This document shows, piece after piece, positions 36,369 through 44,263 of a stretch of DNA of 64,000 bases. How positions within the stretch are numbered: position 1 is the stretch's first letter; the number at the start of each line of letters is the position of its first letter. The notes under the pieces are model-generated. The model was given only the letters and a program-made list of their open reading frames with translations, was not told the origin of the DNA and made no database searches. The position numbers and the translations under genes are program-made. The stretch is from positions 1-64,000 of the forward strand of contig NZ_LRDB01000023.1 of the NCBI RefSeq assembly GCF_001592935.1. Direction: 5' to 3'. This stretch comes from Roseivirga echinicomitans (GTDB lineage Bacteria > Bacteroidota > Bacteroidia > Cytophagales > Cyclobacteriaceae).

Positions 36369-36434
36369 TAGAAGTTTTTGATAAATTACATAAGATATAT
36401 ACGCGAGAGATGTGGTGGGTATATAACGTTGAGC
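36369..36434 (+). repeat. attC-like cassette repeat C (3' part)
   Basis: Only the right half is conserved: GATAAATTACATAAGATATA..., then GATGTGGTGGGTATATAACGTTGAGC, ending 11 bp before the next ATG. The central hairpin present in A, D and E is missing. GGCAAC just after the upstream stop (36299-36304) could be a remnant of the left box. Confidence 0.5.
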
Positions 36435-36444
36435 ATAATGTAAA

Positions 36445-36960
36445 ATGGCCAAACCAATAAGTCAACTAACATATAAGATTGTCGCGTTTCTTGAAATCCA
36501 ACAAGTCGACACCAATGAGAGTATTGATTGGGCAATTGAAATGATGGAACTTGGATACGAAAGTCCGACTTTATACATGCTTGCAAGTTTCAACAAGCCG
36601 ACAAATTATTCCGAAGTTATTAACTACGTTACAGACACGGTAGAAGAACTCGGACTTGAAATGAAAAGTGGTGATATTGCAACTTTGAGCTACACAAGCT
36701 ATTATGTTCATCAAATCGCCAAAGGGCAAAGAGTAAGAGAAAACTTGACTGAACTTTACAAGTTTTGTCAAATGAGAGACTATGAAGGCCTTGTTTATGA
36801 CTTCTATCTACTTTATTGGGCTTGGGTCGCCCTTGACTATGAAGACCATACATACAATCACTATTGGGACGGAGCCAGAAGAGAAAACATTAAAACGATT
36901 GTAATGGACGTAGCGAAAAAGTGGCTTAAAAAAAACAAAGAACACTATGCACAACATTAG
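36445..36960 (+). CDS. Hypothetical cassette protein (171 aa)
   Basis: 171 residues, soluble, rich in Tyr and aromatic residues, helical in appearance (several YY and W residues in YDFYLLYWAWVALDYEDH). I do not recognise a family. It is bounded by repeat C 11 bp before its ATG and by repeat D, which starts inside its last codons (GCACAAC at 36948-36954). Its boundaries fit a single-gene cassette. No catalytic motif is evident. Confidence 0.6.
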   Translation: MAKPISQLTYKIVAFLEIQQVDTNESIDWAIEMMELGYESPTLYMLASFNKPTNYSEVINYVTDTVEELGLEMKSGDIATLSYTSYYVHQIAKGQRVRENLTELYKFCQMRDYEGLVYDFYLLYWAWVALDYEDHTYNHYWDGARRENIKTIVMDVAKKWLKKNKEHYAQH

Positions 36961-37091
36961 CTATGGCAAATATTCCCGCCCTTGATGTTCTTCACCAACA
37001 AGCCACCATTAGTGAGTCATTGTAAAGAAGTTTTGAAAAATTACATGAGGTAAAAAAAAGATATAAGTGTGGTAAGAATTTAGCCTTGTGC
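36948..37091 (+). repeat. attC-like cassette repeat D
   Basis: Left box GCACAAC (36948-36954) and right box CTTGTGC (37085-37091) are reverse complements over 6 bp, giving an outer stem across 144 bp. The central CTTGATGTTCTTCACCAACAAG hairpin is degraded; AAAAATTACATGAGG follows. The right box is 17 bp before the next start. Confidence 0.6.
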
Positions 37092-37107
37092 AAAGCACTG
37101 AATAAAT

Positions 37108-37539
37108 ATGGATGAGTTTCTAAAATCTAAATATGATAATCTAATATTATCAGATCAAAAGAAGGATGAGTCAAGAAATACGTTTTTTAAGACACTTTCA
37201 ACTCTTTCAGCAGCATTACTTGGATTGCTAGTTGGGCTCAAGCCTTCATTAATAAGTGATCAAAATGCCAAAACAGCATTTATCATTTGTCTAATTTCAA
37301 TAGCTACATGCATTATATTTTCGATTGGAACAATGTATTACGAAGTATTAAGTTCAATCAAAATATTCAATACTAGGAAACAGGAACTCTCTAACTACGT
37401 GAAGAAAAATGAAGAATATTCTATCACACTATTTCATAGAAAACATTGGATATTTTGGCTTTTTGAACTACTTGCTTTATTATCGATGATAGTGTATTTA
37501 GCCTTTTTAATAATTTATGTTTACCACATAGAATATTAA
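37108..37539 (+). CDS. Hypothetical small membrane protein (143 aa)
   Basis: 143 residues: a cytoplasmic charged N-terminus (1-25), two close hydrophobic segments (about 28-45 and 56-77), a basic cytoplasmic helix (78-112) and a last membrane segment (about 115-138). The helix-TM-TM-helix-TM order is reminiscent of SLATT-type effector membranes, but this is only a topological resemblance. Family unknown; A+T-rich compared with core genes. It sits between repeats D and E. Confidence 0.55.
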   Translation: MDEFLKSKYDNLILSDQKKDESRNTFFKTLSTLSAALLGLLVGLKPSLISDQNAKTAFIICLISIATCIIFSIGTMYYEVLSSIKIFNTRKQELSNYVKKNEEYSITLFHRKHWIFWLFELLALLSMIVYLAFLIIYVYHIEY

Positions 37540-37546
37540 GCACTCT

Positions 37547-37681
37547 GTACAACATCGGCTATTCCGTCCTTGTTGGTGTTCTTCACCAACAAGCCACCAA
37601 TAGTTAGTCACTGAAACTAATTTTTTTTGATAAATTACATTGGATATACGCCATAAATGTGGTGGATACATAACGTTGTGG
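37547..37681 (+). repeat. attC-like cassette repeat E
   Basis: The best-preserved full copy. Left box GTACAAC (37547-37553), perfect hairpin CTTGTTGGTG (37569-37578) / CACCAACAAG (37584-37593) with loop TTCTT, TTTTTTTTGATAAATTACAT, then GTGGTGGATACATAACGTTGTGG ending at 37681. The outer boxes pair with one G-T wobble. Confidence 0.65.
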
Positions 37682-37719
37682 AAAACTGCAGCAATACACC
37701 AATAAGACCGAATAGATAT

Positions 37720-38502
37720 ATGAGTGCAACAATAACATGGGCGATAAAAGATAGAAATTACGTCCATGTCTCAACATTCGAGCCAAATGTTGGCCTTAAT
37801 TGTGGTTGCGTCTGTCCAGAGTGTAAGGAACATCTAGGGTCAAGAATTTATTCCAAGAACTCAAATAGAGAAAGCTGTTACTTTCATAAAAATGAAGAAT
37901 CAACTTGTACAGGAGGGCAAGGAGAATCTGAATTGCATTTGTTGGCCAAAAAGATATTTGAAAAGAATAACTGGCTTATGACCCCTCCTTTTGAGACAAC
38001 TGGAAAGTTAAAATTTGACTACAAGAAAGTAGAATTCGAAAACATAATTGGTAATATAAGGCCAGACATTATTTTAACGAGCGAAACTGGGAATCAACTT
38101 TTGGTCGAAATTGGTGTAACCTCCTTTATTAAAGGAAATCATAAGAAGATTAGTGAAATTGAACGGCTGAGAATACCAACAGTCGAGATTGACTTAAAAG
38201 AATTGCATATCGAAAACCCCATTATTGATAGCTCAATAGAGTCTGAATTACGGTCCCATTTAATAGAGTCAATAGATAAGAAGAAATGGATTTGGAACAT
38301 CCCAAGCATCGTTAATGACGCTTCCGAAGGGCAATCAATGAATTCCGAACTGAAGGATCTCTTAATTTTAATTATGACATTTATTGGCTTGAGAGCACTA
38401 ATTGTTCGGTGGAAAAGAAGAAACTCCTCGCAAAAAAAACATAGGCCTACTAATAGGAGAAAAAGAAGGAAAACGGTTTATGGAAAGTCCACCAAGTATT
38501 AA
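37720..38502 (+). CDS. CoiA-like / PD-(D/E)XK nuclease-like protein
   Basis: 260 residues from the ATG at 37720; upstream in-frame codons run through repeat E and are not coding. The N-terminus has a zinc-ribbon-like cluster (NCGCVCPECKE, then CYFH and a later C). Residues ~65-160 resemble the CoiA nuclease fold: helix GESELHLLAKKIFE, then GNIRPDIIL with Asp116 and LLVEIGV with Glu130, a partial PD-(D/E)XK motif; the catalytic Lys position is a Gly. The last ~60 residues carry a hydrophobic segment (LLILIMTFIGLRALIV) and a basic tail. Likely binds or cleaves nucleic acid; activity uncertain. Confidence 0.55.
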   Translation: MSATITWAIKDRNYVHVSTFEPNVGLNCGCVCPECKEHLGSRIYSKNSNRESCYFHKNEESTCTGGQGESELHLLAKKIFEKNNWLMTPPFETTGKLKFDYKKVEFENIIGNIRPDIILTSETGNQLLVEIGVTSFIKGNHKKISEIERLRIPTVEIDLKELHIENPIIDSSIESELRSHLIESIDKKKWIWNIPSIVNDASEGQSMNSELKDLLILIMTFIGLRALIVRWKRRNSSQKKHRPTNRRKRRKTVYGKSTKY

Positions 38503-38517
38503 TAAATTTAAAGCAAG

Positions 38518-38585
38518 GCATAGCTATGAGCGAGAGGAAAAGTTAGTGCTTTGTAATCCTGTCTCATGATAGATAGTCGTTATGC
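38518..38585 (+). repeat. attC-like site F (short type)
   Basis: GCATAGC (38518-38524) pairs with GTTATGC (38579-38585) with one G-T wobble; inside, ATGAGCGAGAGGA pairs with TCCTGTCTCAT with small bulges, leaving a ~20-nt loop. Sequence differs from repeats A-E, but the size (68 bp) and stem order are what a classical attC would show. It ends 22 bp before the next ATG. Confidence 0.55.
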
Positions 38586-38606
38586 ACTATTTTTTTTTGA
38601 CTGTGT

Positions 38607-39398
38607 ATGGATAAGAAAAAAGATGACATAATTGAATTGTACAATGTTGGTTGTGCTATGTTGGTGTTTTCTTTTGACACCACCGACCTTACAACAAAGG
38701 ACATCATACTAAGAAATTTTCTTGCTAAATCGATAAGTCAACTCAGGACAATACAGTTGTTAAACAACTCAGGACAACTATTGGACTGTTACATAATTTA
38801 TCGTTCTATGGTTGATCGACTAGGTCATCTTTATTACTTGCAGAGGACAAATTCATTTGGAGATTTTGAAGCCTGGAGTTTCCTGAGACAGATAGATGCT
38901 AATAACAACTCATTAAGTGACGTTAATTTTAAAGACACATTCCCTAAAGAATTTTTCTTACCCACACAGGACGATAAAGTGAGATACAAACAAATTCAAA
39001 AGAAAGAGACAAAATGGAAGCGTCCTGACATAGAGGAAGAATTTAAGACCAAAGGTTTCTATTTCTTATACAAATTTGGTTATGACTACGCAAGTACGCA
39101 TGTTCATCCCATGGCGAATGATGGTTTAGTAGAATATTACAGGATGATTCATAATCCACCTATTGAGGTTGAAAAATATCTTAACCATCAGACACAGTTG
39201 ATAACTCGAAAGTCAACTCTAATTTCGTCTTTGACAGTTAATGAATGTTTAAATTCCTCTTCACTAGAATGGAGAGCATTAGTCTTTTCGTTTTTAGAGT
39301 CATTCAGACAAGCAATCAATGACCAAGACAATGAATTTGAATTTAATTTCTTCAAAATGAAAAAGTTTATTGATGACAATGAGCCCTTGGCAAAGTAG
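38607..39398 (+). CDS. DUF5677-like hypothetical protein
   Basis: 263 residues, soluble, helical. The pattern of an early helix with YIIYRSMVDRLGHLYYLQ and later THVHPMAND resembles DUF5677, a family of unknown function found in accessory regions and near nucleases. The match is from memory and moderate. It is the last gene of the repeat-bounded array; site F precedes it by 22 bp and no further repeat is seen before the lysS terminator. Confidence 0.55.
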   Translation: MDKKKDDIIELYNVGCAMLVFSFDTTDLTTKDIILRNFLAKSISQLRTIQLLNNSGQLLDCYIIYRSMVDRLGHLYYLQRTNSFGDFEAWSFLRQIDANNNSLSDVNFKDTFPKEFFLPTQDDKVRYKQIQKKETKWKRPDIEEEFKTKGFYFLYKFGYDYASTHVHPMANDGLVEYYRMIHNPPIEVEKYLNHQTQLITRKSTLISSLTVNECLNSSSLEWRALVFSFLESFRQAINDQDNEFEFNFFKMKKFIDDNEPLAK

Positions 39399-39450
39399 AT
39401 TACTGGAAATGAAAAATAAGTTCACAAACTATAGCCAGACGAACACATCA

Positions 39451-39484
39451 AAAAAGCCATCCTGCTTTCGCAAAATGGCTTTTT
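39451..39484. terminator. Bidirectional terminator between the DUF5677-like gene and lysS
   Basis: AAAAAGCCAT (39451-39460) and ATGGCTTTTT (39475-39484) form a 10-bp stem with a 14-nt loop and T/A tracts on both sides, serving the two converging genes. Confidence 0.8.
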
Positions 39485-39507
39485 GTATTTTTAGATTGGG
39501 TTAACTG

Positions 39508-41229
39508 TTAGTTCAACCAGCCTTCGATTTCTTCTAAGCTAGCCGCTGCAACGTCTTGAAGCTTGAGCTTCTTTCTCATGCCCCCCATATCGTTGAGCAG
39601 TTTAGAAGCCGTTTGTTCTTTGAGCTGTGCAATGGTATTGATGTTCAGTTTTCTCAGAATTTGAACCAGTTCTAATCGAACGCCTTCTTTTACAAACTCA
39701 TCATCCGTAGCCATTTTGGCTTTCTTCTCTGGTTTCATTTGAGGGAAGAACAACACATCCTGAATAGACTTTGAGTTAGTCATAATCATCGACAAACGAT
39801 CGATACCAATGCCTAAACCAGCGGTTGGCGGCATGCCGTATTCCAAGGCACGAAGAAAATCTTCATCCAAGGTCATGGCTTCGTCATCTCCTCTTTTACC
39901 CAGCTCCAGCTGCTCTTCAAAACGCTCTCTTTGATCGATTGGATCGTTCAACTCAGAGAATGCATTACAGATTTCCTTTCCGTTACAAATCGCTTCGAAA
40001 CGCTCCACCAAACCTTCTTTAGTGCGGTGCTTTTTCGCCAATGGAGACATTTCCACCGGATAATCCGTGATGTAGGTCGGCTGAATCAGTTTGCCTTCAC
40101 AGTGCTCACCAAAAATTTCATCAATGAGTTTTCCTTTCCCCATCGATTCATCATTCGGCACTTTTAGTTTCTTGGCTGTTTCTCTCAATTCAGCCTCGTC
40201 CATTTCAGAAATATCAACGCCTGTAAAATGCTCAATGGCTTCAAACATGGTGTAACGTTTCCAAGGACGTTGGAAATCAATTACGTTTTCACCCACCTGA
40301 ACTTTAGTCGTTCCGTGTAAGTCAATGGCCACTTTCTCTACCATTTCCTCCACCAAATTCATCATCCAATTGTAATCCTTGTAAGCCACATAAAGCTCTA
40401 CTTGGGTAAATTCTGGATTATGGAAACGTGACATTCCTTCGTTTCTGAAATCTTTAGAGAATTCGAAAACGCCATCGAAGCCACCTACAATTAATCTTTT
40501 TAGGTACAATTCATTGGCAATTCGCATATAGAGCGTCATGTCCAAAGTATTGTGATGTGTTTTGAAAGGCCTTGCTGCTGCCCCACCATACAAAGGCTGA
40601 AGGATTGGCGTCTCCACCTCTAAGTAACCTCTGTCGGCCAAGAACTGACGCATTGAGTTCACCATGTGCGTTCTTTTAATGAAAGCCTCTCTTACATGAG
40701 GGTTCACCACCAAATCCACATAACGCTGTCTATAACGCTGCTCCGGATCGGTAAAGGCATCGTGTACTTTGCCTTCTGCATCGGTTTTTGGTAATGGAAG
40801 AGGCTTTAAAGATTTAGTAAGCACGGTCATTTCTGTTACGTGCACAGAAGTTTCGCCTACCTGTGTTTTGAACACATAGCCTTTGATTCCAACAATGTCG
40901 CCAATGCTTAATATCTTTTTGAAAACGGTATTGTAAAGGGTTTTGTCTTCGCCTTCGCAAATATCATCTCTTCTTACATAGACCTGAATACGGCCTTGAG
41001 TATCTTGAATTTCGGCAAAAGATGCGGAGCCCATAATTCTACGGCTCATCATTCTACCGGCAATGGTCACTTCCTTATAGCCTTCAGGATTCTTATCAAA
41101 ACCTTCCTTAATTCCCTTAGAATAGTGAGTTACCTCATAGGTTTCTGAAGGATATGGATTGATACCGAGCTTTTGAAGTTCCTCTCGCTCTTGTCTTCTG
41201 ACAATTTCCTGTTCGCTTAAAATCTGCAT
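39508..41229 (-). CDS. lysS: Lysyl-tRNA synthetase (class II)
   Basis: 573 residues from the ATG at 41229 (a longer frame starts 11 codons upstream). It has the N-terminal OB-fold anticodon-binding domain (about 55-160) and class II motifs: [20 protein letters not shown] (motif 2) and [14 protein letters not shown] (motif 3). It charges tRNA-Lys in the cytoplasm. The C-terminus carries ~65 extra residues after motif 3, ending [19 protein letters not shown] associate this helical extension with Bacteroidota lysS. Single minus-strand gene converging on the array. Confidence 0.96.
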   Translation of the reverse strand: MQILSEQEIVRRQEREELQKLGINPYPSETYEVTHYSKGIKEGFDKNPEGYKEVTIAGRMMSRRIMGSASFAEIQDTQGRIQVYVRRDDICEGEDKTLYNTVFKKILSIGDIVGIKGYVFKTQVGETSVHVTEMTVLTKSLKPLPLPKTDAEGKVHDAFTDPEQRYRQRYVDLVVNPHVREAFIKRTHMVNSMRQFLADRGYLEVETPILQPLYGGAAARPFKTHHNTLDMTLYMRIANELYLKRLIVGGFDGVFEFSKDFRNEGMSRFHNPEFTQVELYVAYKDYNWMMNLVEEMVEKVAIDLHGTTKVQVGENVIDFQRPWKRYTMFEAIEHFTGVDISEMDEAELRETAKKLKVPNDESMGKGKLIDEIFGEHCEGKLIQPTYITDYPVEMSPLAKKHRTKEGLVERFEAICNGKEICNAFSELNDPIDQRERFEEQLELGKRGDDEAMTLDEDFLRALEYGMPPTAGLGIGIDRLSMIMTNSKSIQDVLFFPQMKPEKKAKMATDDEFVKEGVRLELVQILRKLNINTIAQLKEQTASKLLNDMGGMRKKLKLQDVAAASLEEIEGWLN

Positions 41230-41318
41230 TGCTTTATTTTTTTCGAGGCGCAATTTAGTCATTCAATGACATTTATTAAACAATTAAAAGAGGTCTCTAT
41301 ATACTATTGAAAAAATTT

Positions 41319-41338
41319 ACTCCTAAATAATTAGGAGT
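41319..41338. promoter_or_regulatory. Palindromic operator candidate of blaI-blaR1
   Basis: ACTCCTAA-ATAA-TTAGGAGT: perfect 8-bp arms around 4 bp, 41 bp before the BlaI ATG. The half site TTAGGAGTT recurs at 41371-41379, directly before the ATG. BlaI/MecI repressors bind dyads in their own promoter, so autoregulation is likely. Confidence 0.55.
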
Positions 41339-41379
41339 TGTCCGAGATCTTTAAGACTTTTCCGAAAGAATTAGGAGTT

Positions 41380-41739
41380 ATGAAAGACTTAACAAAAGCT
41401 GAAGAGCAAATAATGCAGATCGTTTGGGAGCATGATAAGATGTTCATCAAAGATATTGTAGACCAAATGCCTGACCCAAAACCAGCCTATAATACGGTGG
41501 GTACTTTCTTGAAAATTTTGGAAACCAAAGGTTTTGTGAATAGAGAGAAAGTGGGAAATACGTTTTCTTATTCCGCTACGGTGAAAAAGAAAGCCTATAC
41601 CAAAAAGTCGATGAACGGACTTTTGAGCAACTATTTTGAAGGTTCGGCCGAAAAGCTGTTTTCATTTATGATGCAGGAGAAAAAGCTAAGCCCTGAACAA
41701 GTGGAAGATTTGATGCAAAAACTGGAAGACCATGAATAG
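41380..41739 (+). CDS. BlaI/MecI/CopY family transcriptional repressor
   Basis: 119 residues from the ATG at 41380. The winged helix begins LTKAEEQIMQIVWEHDKMF and continues with KPAYNTVGTFLKILETKGFV, the typical recognition helix and wing of BlaI; the C-terminal helices dimerise (LSPEQVEDLMQKLEDH). The family represses its own operon until a membrane sensor protease cleaves it. The sensor gene overlaps the end by 8 bp (ATGAATAG), so it is a regulatory pair. No beta-lactamase gene is nearby. Confidence 0.92.
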   Translation: MKDLTKAEEQIMQIVWEHDKMFIKDIVDQMPDPKPAYNTVGTFLKILETKGFVNREKVGNTFSYSATVKKKAYTKKSMNGLLSNYFEGSAEKLFSFMMQEKKLSPEQVEDLMQKLEDHE

Positions 41740-42892
41740 TTATTTAATAGAATCTTCAATTTGCCTAGCAAGCTTTTATGGCTTCTATTGGCTCTTCCTT
41801 CGTGGAGAAAAATTACTTTCTGTGAATAGGTTTTACCTGTTATTCACGGTTTTGGCTTCAATGCTTATTCCTTTACTCAATTTTCAAAGTCAGTTTGCTT
41901 TCGGTGCTGTCCTCGAAACGCTTAATACGGGCGCTGCCACTCCAATTCAGGGAAGCACCGCAGAAGCATTAACACAGTCGGCACCGCTGATTTCCTTAAG
42001 CACAATTTACCTCATTGGTGTGGCCGTCTCTATCGGCATCTTATTCTTCAAGCTAGTACTTGTAAAACGAAAAGTGGGCAAATGGCCTTCGTTACAAAAC
42101 AATAAGATTGAAGTGATTGAAACCGAAGGCAATGATGCTTATAGCTTTTTCAATACCATTTTTATAGGCAAGGAATTGAACAAAAACGAAAGTTTAAAAC
42201 AGCAAATCATCACACATGAGCTTGCTCATATTGAAGGAAGGCATTCGTTGGATTTACTGCTTTTTGAAGTACTCAAATGCGTTTATTGGTTCAATCCATT
42301 TAGTTACTTCTATGCTAAATCCATCCGTCTTCAACATGAATACATAGCCGATCATTCGGTATTGAAGCGTATTCCCCCAAAACATTACGAAAGGTCATTA
42401 TTGCAATTCGCCCTGGCCAAAGTGAACAGCAGCTTGATCTCCAGCTTTAGCGAGCACCCTATTCAGAAAAGATTAAAAATGATTCAAAAATTAAACTCAA
42501 ATGTCATGAACAAATTAAAACCATTACTCGCCCTGCCTATTTTAGGCCTCTTATTTATTGCTTACGCTTGCACCGATGTGGTCGAACCAGTATTGGTAGA
42601 TGAAATCGAAGAAGTTGTACTCGATCTGGATGTTAAAACTGAACCTTACTTAATAGAGTACCTTGATTCAACACGTACTTCAGATAATGAAATCATTTTC
42701 GAAAATGAAATTGAAGTGCCTTTAGAGGTTGTAGAAATAAGGTCAAGATTAATACAACTTCATGAAATCGGTAAAAAGCAACAGACTGTCGATGGTTATG
42801 AAGTAGTTGAAAGACTCAATGTTCCCATTGAGATCACTGAAATTACTGAACAGCCAATGAAGGTTAAAGGAGTTAGAAGAAGTAATAATTAA
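41732..42892 (+). CDS. BlaR1-type M56 membrane metallopeptidase
   Basis: 386 residues: TM segments near 1-22, 32-50 and 88-110, then a cytoplasmic M56 protease domain with HELAH (His162, Glu163, His166) and a third ligand Glu203 in QHEYIAD. A fourth TM (about 265-285) leads to a ~100-residue outside domain that is not a penicillin-binding sensor as in BlaR1. The signal it senses is unknown. In the family the protease inactivates the BlaI-type repressor. The gene is coupled to blaI by the 8-bp overlap and ends at a strong terminator. Confidence 0.88.
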   Translation: MNSYLIESSICLASFYGFYWLFLRGEKLLSVNRFYLLFTVLASMLIPLLNFQSQFAFGAVLETLNTGAATPIQGSTAEALTQSAPLISLSTIYLIGVAVSIGILFFKLVLVKRKVGKWPSLQNNKIEVIETEGNDAYSFFNTIFIGKELNKNESLKQQIITHELAHIEGRHSLDLLLFEVLKCVYWFNPFSYFYAKSIRLQHEYIADHSVLKRIPPKHYERSLLQFALAKVNSSLISSFSEHPIQKRLKMIQKLNSNVMNKLKPLLALPILGLLFIAYACTDVVEPVLVDEIEEVVLDLDVKTEPYLIEYLDSTRTSDNEIIFENEIEVPLEVVEIRSRLIQLHEIGKKQQTVDGYEVVERLNVPIEITEITEQPMKVKGVRRSNN

Positions 42893-42910
42893 CATCAAAA
42901 TACACGCATT

Positions 42911-42947
42911 AAAAAGCCTGACCTAGTTCAACTAAGTCAGGCTTTTT
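42911..42947. terminator. Bidirectional terminator after blaR1
   Basis: AAAAAGCCTGAC (42911-42922) and GTCAGGCTTTTT (42936-42947) form a 12-bp stem around 13 nt, with T tracts in both directions; it serves the M56 gene and the converging proline dehydrogenase gene. Confidence 0.88.
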
Positions 42948-42969
42948 GCTTTCTTTTTGGATTCCCTTT

Positions 42970-44181
42970 TTAGAACTTATCCTGATGAGCAAATTCCTTT
43001 TTGGCTTCTTTTCTACGTTGCATTTCCTTTTTAATCAAGGTCAGTTCACGGCTGCTTTGACCTTTTACAGAAGTATTCTCATTTGCCCTGCGCATCAAGT
43101 AAGGAATAGTGGCTTTAATAGGCCCATAGGGCACATACTTAATTACGTTATAACCTGCATTAGCAAGATTAAAAGAAATATGATCGCTCATGCCATACAA
43201 CTGACCAAAGTAAACCCTCCTATCGTCTCTCGGTAAACCATACTTTTCAAGATAAAGTGTTACCAAATAATTACTTTTCTCGTTATGCGAACCTGCGAAA
43301 AGCCCAATGTCTTCAATGTATTGAATACAATACTCAGTGGCTGCATCAAAGTCTCTGTCGGTAGCTTCTTTGCTCGGTTGAATTGGGTTTTCATAGCCCA
43401 TCTCTTGAGCTCTTTCAGCCTCTTTTTCCATGTATGCGCCACGCACCAACTTCGCACCTAGTCTATAGTTGTTTTCTTTTGCATCGGCATGCAGCTCCTT
43501 CAAATGTCCTAACATGCTATGGGCATACATCTGAAAGGTATAGAACACTAAGGCTTTTTCCGTATTGTACTTGGCCATCATGTCCCTTGTGATATCCGTT
43601 ACTGGTTTTTGAATCCAAGTTTCCTCCGCATCAATCAAAACAGAAACGTCTTTTCGTTTGGCTTCAGCACAAATCATATCTACTCTGGCCTTTACCCGCT
43701 CATAAGCTGCCACTTCCTTTTCAGAAAGTTTTTCTCCTGCATGAATTTTGGTCAGTAAATCGAAATGAGCCAAGCCTGTAATCTTAAAAGCAGAAAACCG
43801 AATGAACTCATATTAGCTCGCTCGGTCTATAGTTCTCATTATTTCTTGTGCACTTCCATCAAATCCTTCTTCGGTCTTTTCCCCTTCAACAGAATAATCG
43901 AAGATGGCGCCAATTCCAAAAGCCGCCAATTCGTTGGTTGCGCGCTGGCATCCATCCAAGGTTTCACCTCCACAAAACAAGTTGAAAATAGTCTTTCTAA
44001 TGATTCCCTTTACAGGTAAACCCAAGTTTAAGGACCACTTGGTAAGGGCCATTCCTACTTTTACCAATCCTGGAGATTGCATAGTAGAGAAAATAAAATG
44101 CGCTTGCTTTAGTGCTTCGTCAGTTCGAGCCGCAAAGGCATTTGTAAGGTTGTCAAAATCAACAAACTTTTTTAGTTCCAT
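42970..44181 (-). pseudogene. Proline dehydrogenase interrupted by an in-frame stop
   Basis: Read as one frame from the ATG at 44181 it would encode ~403 residues. The first 122 residues (start MELKKFVDFDN) match the N-terminus of Bacteroidota proline dehydrogenase, and the part after 43812 matches the FAD-binding TIM barrel (KVRGAYMEKE-like LVRGAYMEKEAERAQEMGY, and YVPYGP..PYLMRRA.EN). A TAA at 43813-43815 lies exactly in the same frame, and the ten codons after it read FIRFSAFKIT, typical of an intact protein. No frameshift is needed. Either the gene is inactive, the strain carries a nonsense mutation, or this is a sequence error. Proline dehydrogenase oxidises proline to P5C. Confidence 0.8.
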
Positions 44182-44199
44182 AGCGATATTCAAAGTCCG

Positions 44200-44207
44200 C
44201 AAATATA
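44200..44207 (-). promoter_or_regulatory. -7 box upstream of proline dehydrogenase
   Basis: TATATTTG on the minus strand (44207-44200), a perfect TAnnTTTG match, giving a start near 44192, about 11 nt before the ATG. No clear -33 box. Confidence 0.4.
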
Positions 44208-44227
44208 GTAACAAACCAATAGTCTCC

Positions 44228-44235
44228 TACCTTTG
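44228..44235 (+). promoter_or_regulatory. -7 box upstream of the first DAHP synthase gene
   Basis: TACCTTTG, a perfect TAnnTTTG match 28 bp before the ATG at 44264. It lies 20 bp from the divergent -7 box of the proline dehydrogenase gene, so the two promoters overlap. Confidence 0.45.
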
Positions 44236-44263
44236 TTGTACTTGAGTTGCAAACGAAATATAC

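Noticed and set aside
33178-38600. Possible CRISPR array because of spaced repeats
   Set aside because: Repeats are over 100 bp, diverged, and separated by full genes of 430-2300 bp; no short direct repeats or cas genes are present.
42970-44214. Two separate proline dehydrogenase genes (N and C domains)
   Set aside because: The second part has no ATG start (only TTG) and is in frame with the first; one gene with a stop codon is simpler.
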